A stretch of 64,000 bases of DNA from CBDBUR01 sp965212075 (GTDB lineage: Bacteria; Pseudomonadota; Alphaproteobacteria; JAPOUT01; G958296285). Shown here one piece after another: positions 27,201-36,100 of this stretch. Made by a program: the position numbers and the translations under genes. Location: contig OZ243043.1 in the NCBI GenBank assembly GCA_965212075.1, positions 682,001 through 746,000 on the forward strand, written 5' to 3'. Below the pieces are notes generated by a model. That model did no database searches, was not told the DNA's origin, and saw only the letters and a list, made by a program, of their open reading frames with translations. The first letter of the stretch is position 1; each line of letters opens with the position of its first letter.

Positions 27201-28337
27201 CATGATGCGATAAATCTCAAACAAAGCCTCTTCACGATTCTCGCATTTATCGGCCAGCAACGTGTTGCGGATATAAGGGCCTGTATTGATGTAATCAATG
27301 TCCAAAGTTTGAATCTCTTTGAGTTCAGCGCTTTTGATTTTGCCCAAAATCTCCTTCGTGATCTGCGCGCCGGACAGAGCGATCATCTCTCCGGTTTCAG
27401 GGTTGACCAGCTCGCTGACCAAAAATCGCGTCATCAGCGAGTCAAATGGCATGCGTAATTGTTTGACGCCCTTATTCTTGATCTCCCGCACCATGCGTCC
27501 GGTGATTTTAGTTTCAGCTTCAACAATCACCTTGCCGCTTTTGTCATCAACAAGGTCGTGGCCAATCGTCAGGCCGCGCAGTTTTTCCGGCACGCAATCC
27601 GCCAGCCAATTCTCGCCCGATTTTTTATAGGTGATGATCTCGTAAAAGCTGCGGAATATATCCTCCGGCTCCATGCCCAGCGCGCGCAAAATTACCGTCG
27701 CCGGAACTTTGCGGCGGCGGTCAATGCGCGCATGAACGATGTCTTTAATGTCAAATTCAAAATCCAGCCACGAGCCGCGATAAGGAATGACCCGCGACGC
27801 AAAAAGCAATTTGCCCGACGCATGAGTCTTGCCGCGATCATGATCAAAAAACACGCCCGGACTGCGATGCATCTGTGAAACGATCACACGCTCAGCGCCA
27901 TTGATGACGAACGTGCCATTATCGGTCATTAGCGGGATGTCGCCCATATAGACATCCTGCTCTTTAATATCTTTGATGGAGCGATTGCCGGTCTCTTCAT
28001 CAACATCAAACACGCTCAATTGCAGATTGCACTTGATCGCCGTTTGATAGGTCATGCCGCGATGGCGGCATTCCTCAATATCATATTTGGGCGTCTCCAA
28101 TTCATAGCTGAGGAAATCCAGCTCGGCGCGGCCCGCAAAATCCTTGATCGGAAACACAGACTTAAACACCGCATGCAATCCGGAATCTTCTCGCTCTGCA
28201 GGCGCGCGATCAATCTGCAAAAATTGATCGTATGACTGCTTTTGCACCGCAATCAGATTGGGAATCTCAGGCGCCGGACGCGCCTGACCAAACATTTTGC
28301 GGAACTCAATCGGCTTGATATTGATCATATCAACCAT
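24252..28337 (-). CDS. rpoB: RNA polymerase beta subunit
   Basis: 1361 residues. The rifampicin-pocket region [32 protein letters not shown] (two short conserved halves) looks wild type, followed by [23 protein letters not shown] and the C-terminal [24 protein letters not shown] block. It forms the catalytic cleft with RpoC. The ATG at 28337 is preceded by AGGAG. It lies 33 bases after rplL with no terminator visible, consistent with the rplKAJL-rpoBC unit. Confidence 0.98.
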   Translation of the reverse strand: [1361 protein letters not shown]

Positions 28338-28370
28338 AAAATGACTCCTGTCGGCAGCAAAAAATGAAAA

Positions 28371-28751
28371 TTATTTAAGCTCAACAGAAGCACCCGCATC
28401 TTCAAGTTTTTTCTTGATCTCAGCGGCTTCATCCTTACTGACGTCGGTTTTTACTTCTTTGGGCGCGCCCTCAACGAGATCTTTGGCATCTTTGAGGCCA
28501 AGTCCGGTGATCGCCCGCACTTCTTTGATCACATTGATCTTCTTATCGCCGATGGCGGTCAGCATAATCGTGAAGCTGTCTTTTTCTTCAGCTTCGGCTT
28601 CGCCGCCGACGACAGGCGCTGCACCAGCAACCGGCGCGGCCATCGCTGCAGCGCTGACGCCCCATTTTTCTTCAAGCATTTTGGAAAGCTCAGCAGCCTC
28701 CAAAATGGTGAGTCCGGATAATTGTTCGGTGATTTTTTCAAGATCAGCCAT
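28371..28751 (-). CDS. rplL: Large ribosomal subunit stalk protein bL12 (L7/L12)
   Basis: 126 residues: N-terminal dimerisation helices, an Ala/Gly/Pro hinge (AAMAAPVAGAAPVVGG, about residues 36-51) and the C-terminal domain with KINVIKEVRAITGLGLKDAKDLVEGAP (quoted partially). The C-terminal domain recruits EF-Tu and EF-G. It lies 20 bases after rplJ. Confidence 0.98.
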   Translation of the reverse strand: MADLEKITEQLSGLTILEAAELSKMLEEKWGVSAAAMAAPVAGAAPVVGGEAEAEEKDSFTIMLTAIGDKKINVIKEVRAITGLGLKDAKDLVEGAPKEVKTDVSKDEAAEIKKKLEDAGASVELK

Positions 28752-28771
28752 AGGTGAACTCTCCTTTTAGT

Positions 28772-29299
28772 CTATTCTTTTTGCGCGGCACGCGCAGCGG
28801 CGAGTCGCGCAATTTGAGATGCGGGTTGGGTCAAGATGTTGGCAAGCTGGGTTGCAGACATTTTCATAAGCCCAATTAGCTTCGCGCGCAAGTCATCAAT
28901 TGAGGGCAGGCTCGCAAGCCTTTTGACGGCGGCCTCGTCAAGGATCACGCCCTCCATCGCGCCGCCTAGCACCCGAATTTGCTCATGCTCCCTGCCGAAA
29001 TTTACAAGGATTTTCGGCACGTGAGGCGTATCAGCTGGGTCGTTGGAAATCGCGATGGCGGTCGGGCCGGTGAACAGGCCTTTGAGCCCCTCCGCTGCTG
29101 TCCCCTCAAGCGCGCGCAGAGCAAGCTTGTTTTTGGTCACCTGGAAGCTGCCGCCGGTTTGGGCGAGCTGGCCTCTGAGTTCGGTGAGGTCTTTGACCGA
29201 GCTGCCGTCATAATGCGCGACGACGATGATCTTCGCCTGATCAAACAGAGCATGCAGCCGCTCAACTTTTTTCTCTTTTCTCTGACGCTGCACGCTCAT
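28772..29299 (-). CDS. rplJ: Large ribosomal subunit stalk-base protein uL10
   Basis: 175 residues. The N-terminal RNA-binding domain has VVAHYDGSSVKDLTELR and VTKNKLALRALEGT; the C-terminal helix that holds L12 dimers is the end LANILTQPASQIARLAAARAAQ (partial). It forms the L10-L12 stalk and in E. coli autoregulates rplJL. Its start overlaps the rplA stop by four bases. Confidence 0.97.
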   Translation of the reverse strand: MSVQRQRKEKKVERLHALFDQAKIIVVAHYDGSSVKDLTELRGQLAQTGGSFQVTKNKLALRALEGTAAEGLKGLFTGPTAIAISNDPADTPHVPKILVNFGREHEQIRVLGGAMEGVILDEAAVKRLASLPSIDDLRAKLIGLMKMSATQLANILTQPASQIARLAAARAAQKE

Positions 29300-29997
29300 G
29301 AGGCCGCCTCTGGTTGAATTGCTTTGGGATCAACTTTAATGCCCGGCCCCATCGTGGAGCTTAGCGAGATTTTTTTGAGATAAGAGCCTTTGGCACCCGC
29401 CGGTTTGGCTTTCAACAAAGCCGCAATCACCGCGCGCGCATTGCCGACGATATTTTCGGTAGAAAAACTCGCTTTGCCAATGCCGACATGAATGAGCCCC
29501 GCTTTTTCCACGCGAAACTCCACCGCGCCCTGTTTGATGGATTTGATCGTCGCGGCGAGGTCATTGGTCACCGTGCCGGTTTTCGGATTCGGCATCAGGC
29601 CGCGCGGTCCAAGAATTTTTCCGAGCCGCCCGACAACCGGCATCAGATCAGGCGTCGCAATGCAGCGATCAAAATCAATCGCGCCTTTTTCAATTTTTTC
29701 GGCAATGTCTTCCGCGCCGACAAGATCGGCACCGGCGGCTTGCGCCTCTTCGGCTTTTTCGCCGCGCGCAAAAACAGCAATCCGCACAACGCGCCCCGAA
29801 CCATGAGGCAATTCACAGACACCGCGCACCATTTGATCCCCTTGACGCGGATCAATGCCCAAATTGACCGCCACTTCAATCGTCTCATCAAATTTGGCGG
29901 TCGCGCGCTCCTTGATCATCGCAGCTGCTTCGCCGAGCGCGTAAAGCTTGTCCGGATCAATCCCCTCGCGGATCGCCTTATCCCGTTTGCCGCTCAT
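29296..29997 (-). CDS. rplA: Large ribosomal subunit protein uL1
   Basis: 233 residues. Signatures are FDETIEVAVNLGIDPR, LGPRGLMPNPKTGTV near residues 128-142 and VEFRVEKAGLIHVGIGKASF. L1 forms the mobile stalk that moves E-site tRNA and in E. coli represses rplKA translation. The ATG overlaps the rplK TGA. Confidence 0.97.
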   Translation of the reverse strand: MSGKRDKAIREGIDPDKLYALGEAAAMIKERATAKFDETIEVAVNLGIDPRQGDQMVRGVCELPHGSGRVVRIAVFARGEKAEEAQAAGADLVGAEDIAEKIEKGAIDFDRCIATPDLMPVVGRLGKILGPRGLMPNPKTGTVTNDLAATIKSIKQGAVEFRVEKAGLIHVGIGKASFSTENIVGNARAVIAALLKAKPAGAKGSYLKKISLSSTMGPGIKVDPKAIQPEAAS

Positions 29998-30431
29998 TCT
30001 ATCACCTCCAATCCCATTGATCTCGCCGAGCCCGCAACGCTTTTCGCCGCCGCTTCAACATCGCGCGTGTTGAGATCAACTAATTTCGCCTCAGCGATCT
30101 CGCGGCATTGCGCCATCGTCACCTGTCCCGCACTTTCGCGCCCTGGAGTCTTGCCGCCCTTCTCCAGCGACACCGCCTTCTTCAAAAGAAAAGAAACCGG
30201 CGGCTTCTTAAATTCAAAGCTGAACGAGCGGTCTTTATATATAGAGATCAAAGTCGGCAGAGGCTGCCCCGGCTCATTGCCCTTCGTTTTCTCATTAAAC
30301 TTCTTGCAAAAATCGGCAATGTTGATCCCGCGCGGCCCCAAAGCCGTGCCGATCGGCGGCGCCGGATTGGCCTGCCCCGCCGGTATCTGAATCTTGACCA
30401 AAGCTTCTATTTCTTTCTGTTTTGCCGCCAT
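29994..30431 (-). CDS. rplK: Large ribosomal subunit protein uL11
   Basis: 145 residues from the ATG at 30431 (MAAKQKEIEALVKIQIPAG); the longer frame to 30524 lies inside nusG. PAPPIGTALGPRGINIADFCKKFN (in part) and the C-terminal GSARSMGLEV are typical. L11 binds the GTPase centre, is the thiostrepton target and mediates RelA sensing. It begins four bases after nusG. Confidence 0.97.
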   Translation of the reverse strand: MAAKQKEIEALVKIQIPAGQANPAPPIGTALGPRGINIADFCKKFNEKTKGNEPGQPLPTLISIYKDRSFSFEFKKPPVSFLLKKAVSLEKGGKTPGRESAGQVTMAQCREIAEAKLVDLNTRDVEAAAKSVAGSARSMGLEVIE

Positions 30432-30435
30432 CGGA

Positions 30436-30966
30436 TTAACTCTTTTCCACCTGCGTATATTCAAGATCAACCGGCGTTGAGCGCCCAAAAATAGACACCG
30501 AAACTTTGAGCCGCGCGCGTTCAATGTTCACCTCTTCTACGACGCCGTGATAAGACGCAAAAGGCCCATCAGCAACGCGCACCTGCTCGCCGACTTCAAA
30601 GGTGATTGAAGGGCGAGGCCGATCAACCCCTTCTTGCACCTGTTTCATAATATGGTCAATCTCTGATTGCGGCACCGGACTGGGCTTGTTGTCAGCGCCA
30701 AGAAAACCCGTCACTTTCGGCAGATTCTTGACCGCGTGATGCGCCAAATCGGTCATATTCATCTTGACCAGCACATAGCCCGGAAAAAACCTCCGCTCGG
30801 CGGTGATCTTCTTGCCGCGCCGCATTTGCGCAACCTCCTCAACCGGCACCAGCACATCGTCTATTTTATCCTTCAGCTGATCCTGCTGGGCAAGCGCGCG
30901 GATTTCTTCCGCAACTTTGCGCTCAAAGTTGGAATAAGCGTGAACGATATACCACTGACTCGACAT
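30436..30966 (-). CDS. nusG: Transcription elongation/antitermination factor NusG
   Basis: 176 residues. The NGN domain begins WYIVHAYSNFERKVAE and includes FFPGYVLVKMNMTD; the C-terminal KOW domain has GEQVRVADGPFASYHGVVEEVN (in part). It links RNA polymerase to Rho or to ribosomal S10. It lies 12 bases after secE. Confidence 0.98.
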   Translation of the reverse strand: MSSQWYIVHAYSNFERKVAEEIRALAQQDQLKDKIDDVLVPVEEVAQMRRGKKITAERRFFPGYVLVKMNMTDLAHHAVKNLPKVTGFLGADNKPSPVPQSEIDHIMKQVQEGVDRPRPSITFEVGEQVRVADGPFASYHGVVEEVNIERARLKVSVSIFGRSTPVDLEYTQVEKS

Positions 30967-30978
30967 CTTCTGCCCCTT

Positions 30979-31398
30979 CTACCTTCCAAAAACACCAAGA
31001 ATGAACGCAACGCCGCGACTCAAAATCTGGTCGGCGGCAAGAAAAAATAACGCCGCCAAAGTCACCATGATGAACACCATGATCGTCGTCACGATCGTCT
31101 CATTGCGCGTCGGCCATGTGACGCGGCTCGCTTCGCTGCGCACTTGGCGCAGAAAATCCAATATGCCGACTTTCTGAACTGGCGGCGCGGCAGATTTGCT
31201 CAAAGCCAAAGACGATTGCGGCGACGCTGATACCCCCATTGATGATGATGAGGCGGAAGACAAAGATGATGCGGCTGAATTCATATCTTGCGTCGGCTCT
31301 TTGGTTGCGGGCGCGTTCATTGATGACGCGGGCGCGCCGGAAGATTCTTTTTTCAGCGACTTTTTGCGCTGCGGTTTATGTCGGCGTGTTTTCTTCAT
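30979..31398 (-). CDS. secE: Preprotein translocase subunit SecE with long polar N-terminus
   Basis: 139 residues; single-helix SecE proteins are usually about 65. The SecE core is the last 65: DFLRQVRSEASRVTWPTRNET followed by one transmembrane helix (TIMVFIMVTLAALFFLAADQI) and a short end. The first 72 or so residues are a basic patch (KKTRRHKPQRKKSLKK) and a low-complexity Ser/Ala/Met/Pro stretch partly encoded by GAT/GAG trinucleotide runs. SecE clamps SecY in the membrane. No downstream in-frame start with a good ribosome site is evident, but an internal start cannot be excluded. Confidence 0.93.
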   Translation of the reverse strand: MKKTRRHKPQRKKSLKKESSGAPASSMNAPATKEPTQDMNSAASSLSSASSSSMGVSASPQSSLALSKSAAPPVQKVGILDFLRQVRSEASRVTWPTRNETIVTTIMVFIMVTLAALFFLAADQILSRGVAFILGVFGR

Positions 31399-31428
31399 TG
31401 ATCATCTTGCTATATGCGATATCCCGAT

Positions 31429-31505
31429 TGGCAGGAGTGAAGGGACTCGAACCCCCAACCCCCGGTTTTGGAGACCGGTGCTCTAGCCAGTTGAGCTACA
31501 CTCCT
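31429..31505 (-). tRNA. trnW: tRNA-Trp (CCA anticodon)
   Basis: A full cloverleaf on the minus strand: acceptor AGGAGTG/CACTCCT, D-arm GCTC...GAGC, anticodon arm CCGGT-CTCCAAA-ACCGG giving CCA, T-loop TTCGAGT, discriminator G and encoded 3' CCA. It lies between tuf and secE, its usual alphaproteobacterial place. Confidence 0.97.
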
Positions 31506-31557
31506 ATGGTTATGGCACCTATATTTATTGCACCGGCCAAAAATTTGATCTCGAAGT

Positions 31558-32748
31558 TTATTCCTTAATCGCCGAAACAACACCCGCGCCGATGGTGCGG
31601 CCACCCTCTCTGATCGCGAAGCGCAGCTGCTCTTCCATTGCGATCGGCGCGATCAGATTGACTTCCAATTTGGTGTTGTCGCCGGGCATGATCATCTCAG
31701 TGCCGTCGGGCAGCGAGATTTCGCCGGTGACGTCGGTCGTGCGGAAATAAAACTGCGGACGATATTTGGAAACGAAAGGCTTATGCCGCCCGCCCTCTTC
31801 TTTGGTGAGAATATAGGCTTCGGCGGTGAACTTGGTGTGCGGCTTGACCGATCCGGGCGCTGCGAGCACTTGGCCGCGCTCGACTTCATCGCGCTTGGTG
31901 CCGCGCAGCAAAACGCCGACATTGTCGCCGGCCTCGCCCTGATCGAGCAGCTTGCGGAACATTTCCACGCCGGTGCAGATCGTCTTGGAGGTGTCCTTGA
32001 TGCCGACGATCTCAATTTCATCGCCGACATTGACGATGCCGCGCTCCACGCGTCCGGTGACGACGGTGCCGCGTCCTTCAATAGAGAACACGTCTTCAAT
32101 CGGCATCAGGAACGGCTTATCCTTAGGCCGCTCCGGCTGCGGGATATAGTCGTCCACGGCTTTCATCAATTCCAAGATGGAGTTTTTGCCGATCTCATCA
32201 TTTTTGCCGTCAAGCGCGGCGAGCGCCGAGCCTTTGACGATCGGAATATCATCGCCCGGAAACTCATAAGAGGAAAGAAGCTCGCGCACTTCCACTTCCA
32301 CCAGCTCGAGCAATTCGGGATCATCCACCTGATCGATTTTGTTGAGATAAACCACAAGTGCGGGAACGCCGACCTGTCTGGCCAGCACGATATGTTCGCG
32401 GGTCTGGGGCATCGGGCCGTCGGCGGCGTTGACGACAAGGATCGCGCCATCCATCTGCGCAGCACCGGTGATCATGTTCTTCACATAGTCGGCATGGCCC
32501 GGACAATCCACATGAGCATAATGACGGCTCTCGGTCTCATATTCGACATGAGCGGTCGAGATCGTGATGCCGCGCGCCTTTTCCTCAGGGGCTTTGTCAA
32601 TATCGTCATAAGCGGAAAACTCTGCGCCGCCGCTCTCGGCGAGCACCTTAGTGATCGCGGCGGTGAGAGTCGTCTTGCCGTGATCGACATGCCCGATCGT
32701 GCCGATATTGCAATGCGGTTTGGTTCGCTCAAATTTTTCTTTTGCCAT
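31558..32748 (-). CDS. tuf: Elongation factor Tu
   Basis: 396 residues. GHVDHGKTTLTAAIT (P-loop) at about 19-33, the RGITISTAHVEYET switch I, DCPGHADYVKNM and NKIDQVDD, then domains II and III. It delivers aminoacyl-tRNA to the ribosome. An unusual point is the second half of G4: NKIDQ replaces the common NKCDM, a normal variant. This is the only tuf copy in the window. tRNA-Gly and tRNA-Tyr lie upstream and tRNA-Trp downstream, all on one strand. Confidence 0.98.
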   Translation of the reverse strand: MAKEKFERTKPHCNIGTIGHVDHGKTTLTAAITKVLAESGGAEFSAYDDIDKAPEEKARGITISTAHVEYETESRHYAHVDCPGHADYVKNMITGAAQMDGAILVVNAADGPMPQTREHIVLARQVGVPALVVYLNKIDQVDDPELLELVEVEVRELLSSYEFPGDDIPIVKGSALAALDGKNDEIGKNSILELMKAVDDYIPQPERPKDKPFLMPIEDVFSIEGRGTVVTGRVERGIVNVGDEIEIVGIKDTSKTICTGVEMFRKLLDQGEAGDNVGVLLRGTKRDEVERGQVLAAPGSVKPHTKFTAEAYILTKEEGGRHKPFVSKYRPQFYFRTTDVTGEISLPDGTEMIMPGDNTKLEVNLIAPIAMEEQLRFAIREGGRTIGAGVVSAIKE

Positions 32749-32786
32749 TTGTTGACCTCATATTTGATGTTTGAAAAAAACGGTGA

Positions 32787-32860
32787 TGGAGCGGGTGAAG
32801 GGAATCGAACCCTCGTCATCAGCTTGGAAGGCTACTGCTCTACCATTGAGCTACACCCGC
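32787..32860 (-). tRNA. trnG: tRNA-Gly (TCC anticodon)
   Basis: 74-base cloverleaf on the minus strand: acceptor GCGGGTG/CACCCGC, D-loop with AATGGTA, anticodon loop CTTCCAA (TCC), T-loop TTCGATT, encoded CCA. It lies 38 bases before tuf. Confidence 0.97.
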
Positions 32861-32982
32861 CGCGGCTGCGTCCCGGCTGTGGAATTAGAATGTCAAGTCT
32901 CGTATATGTATCCCTGTATAAAGTAGCTCAAAGTAACGTCTCCCGGCAGTGTCATCTTACAAGATGCGGCTTGCGCGCTCGC

Positions 32983-33067
32983 TGGTGGAGGGAGTTGGAT
33001 TCGAACCAACGTAGGCAAAGCCAACGGGTTTACAGCCCGTCCCCTTTAACCACTCGGGCACCCCTCC
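32983..33067 (-). tRNA. trnY: tRNA-Tyr (GTA anticodon)
   Basis: 85-base class II cloverleaf on the minus strand with a long variable arm (CCGTTGGCTTTGCCTACG region), anticodon GTA in the loop CTGTAAA, T-loop TTCGAAT and encoded CCA. The 122 bases between it and tRNA-Gly hold only a small CATCTT/AAGATG hairpin. Confidence 0.97.
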
Positions 33068-33120
33068 GCTGGGTGGCGCGCATGATGCGCCCCGCACCAA
33101 AATGGACGGAGTTCTCTGCG

Positions 33121-33149
33121 GTCATAGAGGTTTGCAAGCCGCTCGTCAA
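33121..33149 (-). promoter_or_regulatory. Candidate promoter of the tRNA-Tyr/tRNA-Gly/tuf unit
   Basis: On the minus strand TTGACG (33149-33144) and TATGAC (33126-33121) are 17 bases apart, about 54 bases before tRNA-Tyr and just past the stop codon of the restriction-modification gene (33156). This could supply independent transcription for tRNA-Tyr, tRNA-Gly and tuf after separation from tRNA-Thr. Confidence 0.55.
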
Positions 33150-33155
33150 GTGGTT

Positions 33156-36100
33156 TTATTGGGGAATTTTATCGATTTTCTTCATAATGCGGTGGGTTTC
33201 GGTGAGCGCGGTGATGATTTTCTCATAATGGGCGATGTCATCGAATTCCAGCTTGCGGCCTTTGCGGTCTTTGAGCCATTTTTGGGCGGGCTGATAGCCG
33301 CCGATATAGAACTCCCACGCTTCTTTGGGGACTTCATTAAAATACTGCTCCCGATTGATCCAGACCCTGCCGTCATTGGTGAAATCGGGCTTATCCACCT
33401 TATTGCTACCATCATTGGGAAAACCGATGGGAGGTTTGACAAGAGCTTTATGCTCCATCAGGTGGAAGAGGCGCAATTCGTGGCCAAGATCGGCCAACCG
33501 CCAGAAGGTTTTGGCATTTTTCGGATAGGGAACTCGCGGGAAGTCCATTTTGAGAAACTCCTTATATTTTTCCCGATAGGTTGAAGAGTGCAATCTCGCA
33601 TAGATATAGTCCAAAAGATCAAGAGGTGAAAAAACAGTTTGCTCTTCTCGTTTTTTGGCTGCCCCTCTAGCTTTATGGTCGGGGATAAAAGGCAACTTCA
33701 ACGTTTCAGCAATTTGCTTGACAATTTCCATATTAAAATTGGGTTTGCGGGTTTTGCCCTCATAAAGATAAAGCGGGAAAATGCTTTCTATTCCCTGCAT
33801 GCCGGGGCGCGACCAGCTTCTTGATTCAGTAATGTGTTTAGAAACATGAACCGGTGCTGAGCGATTTTCTACGTCTCCTCTTTTTGCAATCAACCCCACA
33901 TTCTCTCTGTGTAAAAAATGTTTGGATGCACGATCACGCAAATGCACAGCAACATTTGGATCATAAATCGTCCATCTTATATCAAAAGGTCGATAAGCAA
34001 CTTGACAAATCTTTTCACGCCATGTTCCAGAACTAAGATCATTTTTTGCTTTCAAGTAGTTCCATTGATATTGTGAGCAAAGCTTCCAGATATCACGGGC
34101 ATCTTTTTCAGTTTCGGTTTGGAGAAAACACTCAACTTTGTTGATAGCCTCATCCTTACTCGAAGAAATAGCAAAATTATCATGGGTGGTAACTATTCCC
34201 GGCGCATTCGGTTTTCTGCTACTATTGACTTTTTTATCAGCGTCAAAAAGATCATTTATAAAAATAAATTTTTTATACTCTGAGAAAACTTTCCAATTTT
34301 TCGGAACAAAGAAATAAAAAGGAGATACATTTCTCAACTTTCCCCACTTTATATCTTTCAATCTATCATTGCTTAATGTGATATATTTACTCTGCCGACC
34401 TCCCCACAAATCGGCGTGATGGACTTGCGCTAGCTTTTCCTTCCTGCGTCCATGTTTAATAGCAATGATGATTGCTACACCCTGCTGAATATCAAATACG
34501 TTATTATCAGCAGAGCCATCGGGGGAAATCTCTCTTTTTTTAGCGCTGCCGTGTAAATCAAAAATATATATGTCATCAAATGTTTTGAGTAGGTGATGGC
34601 GCATCCCCTTGAAGGTTGGATTATCCAAATAGGCATGATTGGTAATATAGGCTAGAATTCCCCCTTCCTCGTTTTTTGCTATATATTGCTCAGCAAGACT
34701 AATAAACTTTACATAATCATCACTAAGCCATTTTGCTTGTGCTGGTTTATCAAGACCTTCAACTCCTTCTTTATACCTTTTAATTAGATTCTTTGCGTAT
34801 TGCCCTTGATTAGCCGAATGGCCACTATAAGGCGGATTGCCAAAAGCAACCATGACTGGACTTTGACGCTTGATGTGTGAGGCCTCATTAGATTCATTGC
34901 TCAGCCACTGCGCAAACAAAGTGTCATAATCAGGATAAGGCTCTTCCAGAGAATTGGTCAGATAAACTCCTAAACGAGGCGGATTGTGAGAGTTTCTTGG
35001 CCTATAGCCTGTTTCTTCCAATAGAAAATCCAGTTTCAAATGACACATTGCATAGGGGGCCATCAACAATTCAAAGCCATGCAGGCGCGGCAATAAATGC
35101 TCTTCCACGTAAGCACTCCATGCGCCCTTTTGGTTTTGAAAGCTGGAGTTATAAATATTTCGGATCACTTCAGCCATAAATGTTCCTGTCCCTGTCGCAA
35201 CATCCAGTAATTGCACTTTGTGAAAGGGTTTTTTTGTTTTTGATTTGCCTGACTTTTTCTCTTGGTTATTAGACTCTATTGGAATATCCACCATGCCGCT
35301 ATGTGCGAGTCCTTCGGGCAGGCCAAAATGTTTTTTCAAGCAGTCGTCTACAGCATTAACAATAAAATCGACGACAGGTTTGGGCGTATAAAACACCCCG
35401 CGGCTATCCTTTTGTTTCGGATTATAGCTAGCAAGAAAAGTTTCGTAAAAATGGACAAGTGGATCATCACGCCCTACCCACTTACCAAAGCTTTTTTTTA
35501 CCGCATGAAGCTCAACATCACGGTAGAGTTTGCACAAATAATTTACAACCCAAACAAGGCTATCATCTAAATCTTCGCCACAGACATAATCAAAAAATTT
35601 GCGCAAAAATGGATTGGAGCGCGGAATCAATTTGCGCGCTTCCTCGCGGGAAAAATCGTCTCCTATTTTATCATGAAACCGCGCTGTGAACAATCCATAG
35701 GTGATAGTCTGGGCGTAAATATCAGCAAACTCCTCTGCCTTCATGTCATGAATCAGGATTTTACGAAACGCCTCCAACTGCTCTTTGACGCCTTCTATGC
35801 CCTTTTCGTCAACGGCGCGGATAATCACCTCATCTCTAATCAGCCCAGCAGCATCGGCCATTCTTTCCGCGAGTTTTTGCCATGTGCCAATGTTTTCATC
35901 ATCAAAACCCCGAAATCGCGTGAATAATCTATTGAGTTCTCCGTAATTCACTCGCTGGGGAGTGATCGTGCCCTGTTTGAGTTCAGCAATGCGCACCGTG
36001 CCATCTGGCTCGCTATTGCGGTAAAAACGAAACTCTAGATAATCGGTCAGCACAAAATTGGCGAAGCCCTTCCGATAGCTGATGATCTGATCGCTATTCT

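Noticed and set aside
31558..32748. Possible second tuf or tuf-like remnant between fusA and rpsJ
   Set aside because: The fusA-rpsJ gap is ten bases; only one tuf is present in this window.
32861..32982. Promoter within the tRNA-Tyr/tRNA-Gly gap
   Set aside because: A TTGACA is present but no matching -10 occurs at proper spacing before tRNA-Gly; cotranscription from the promoter at 33121-33149 is simpler.
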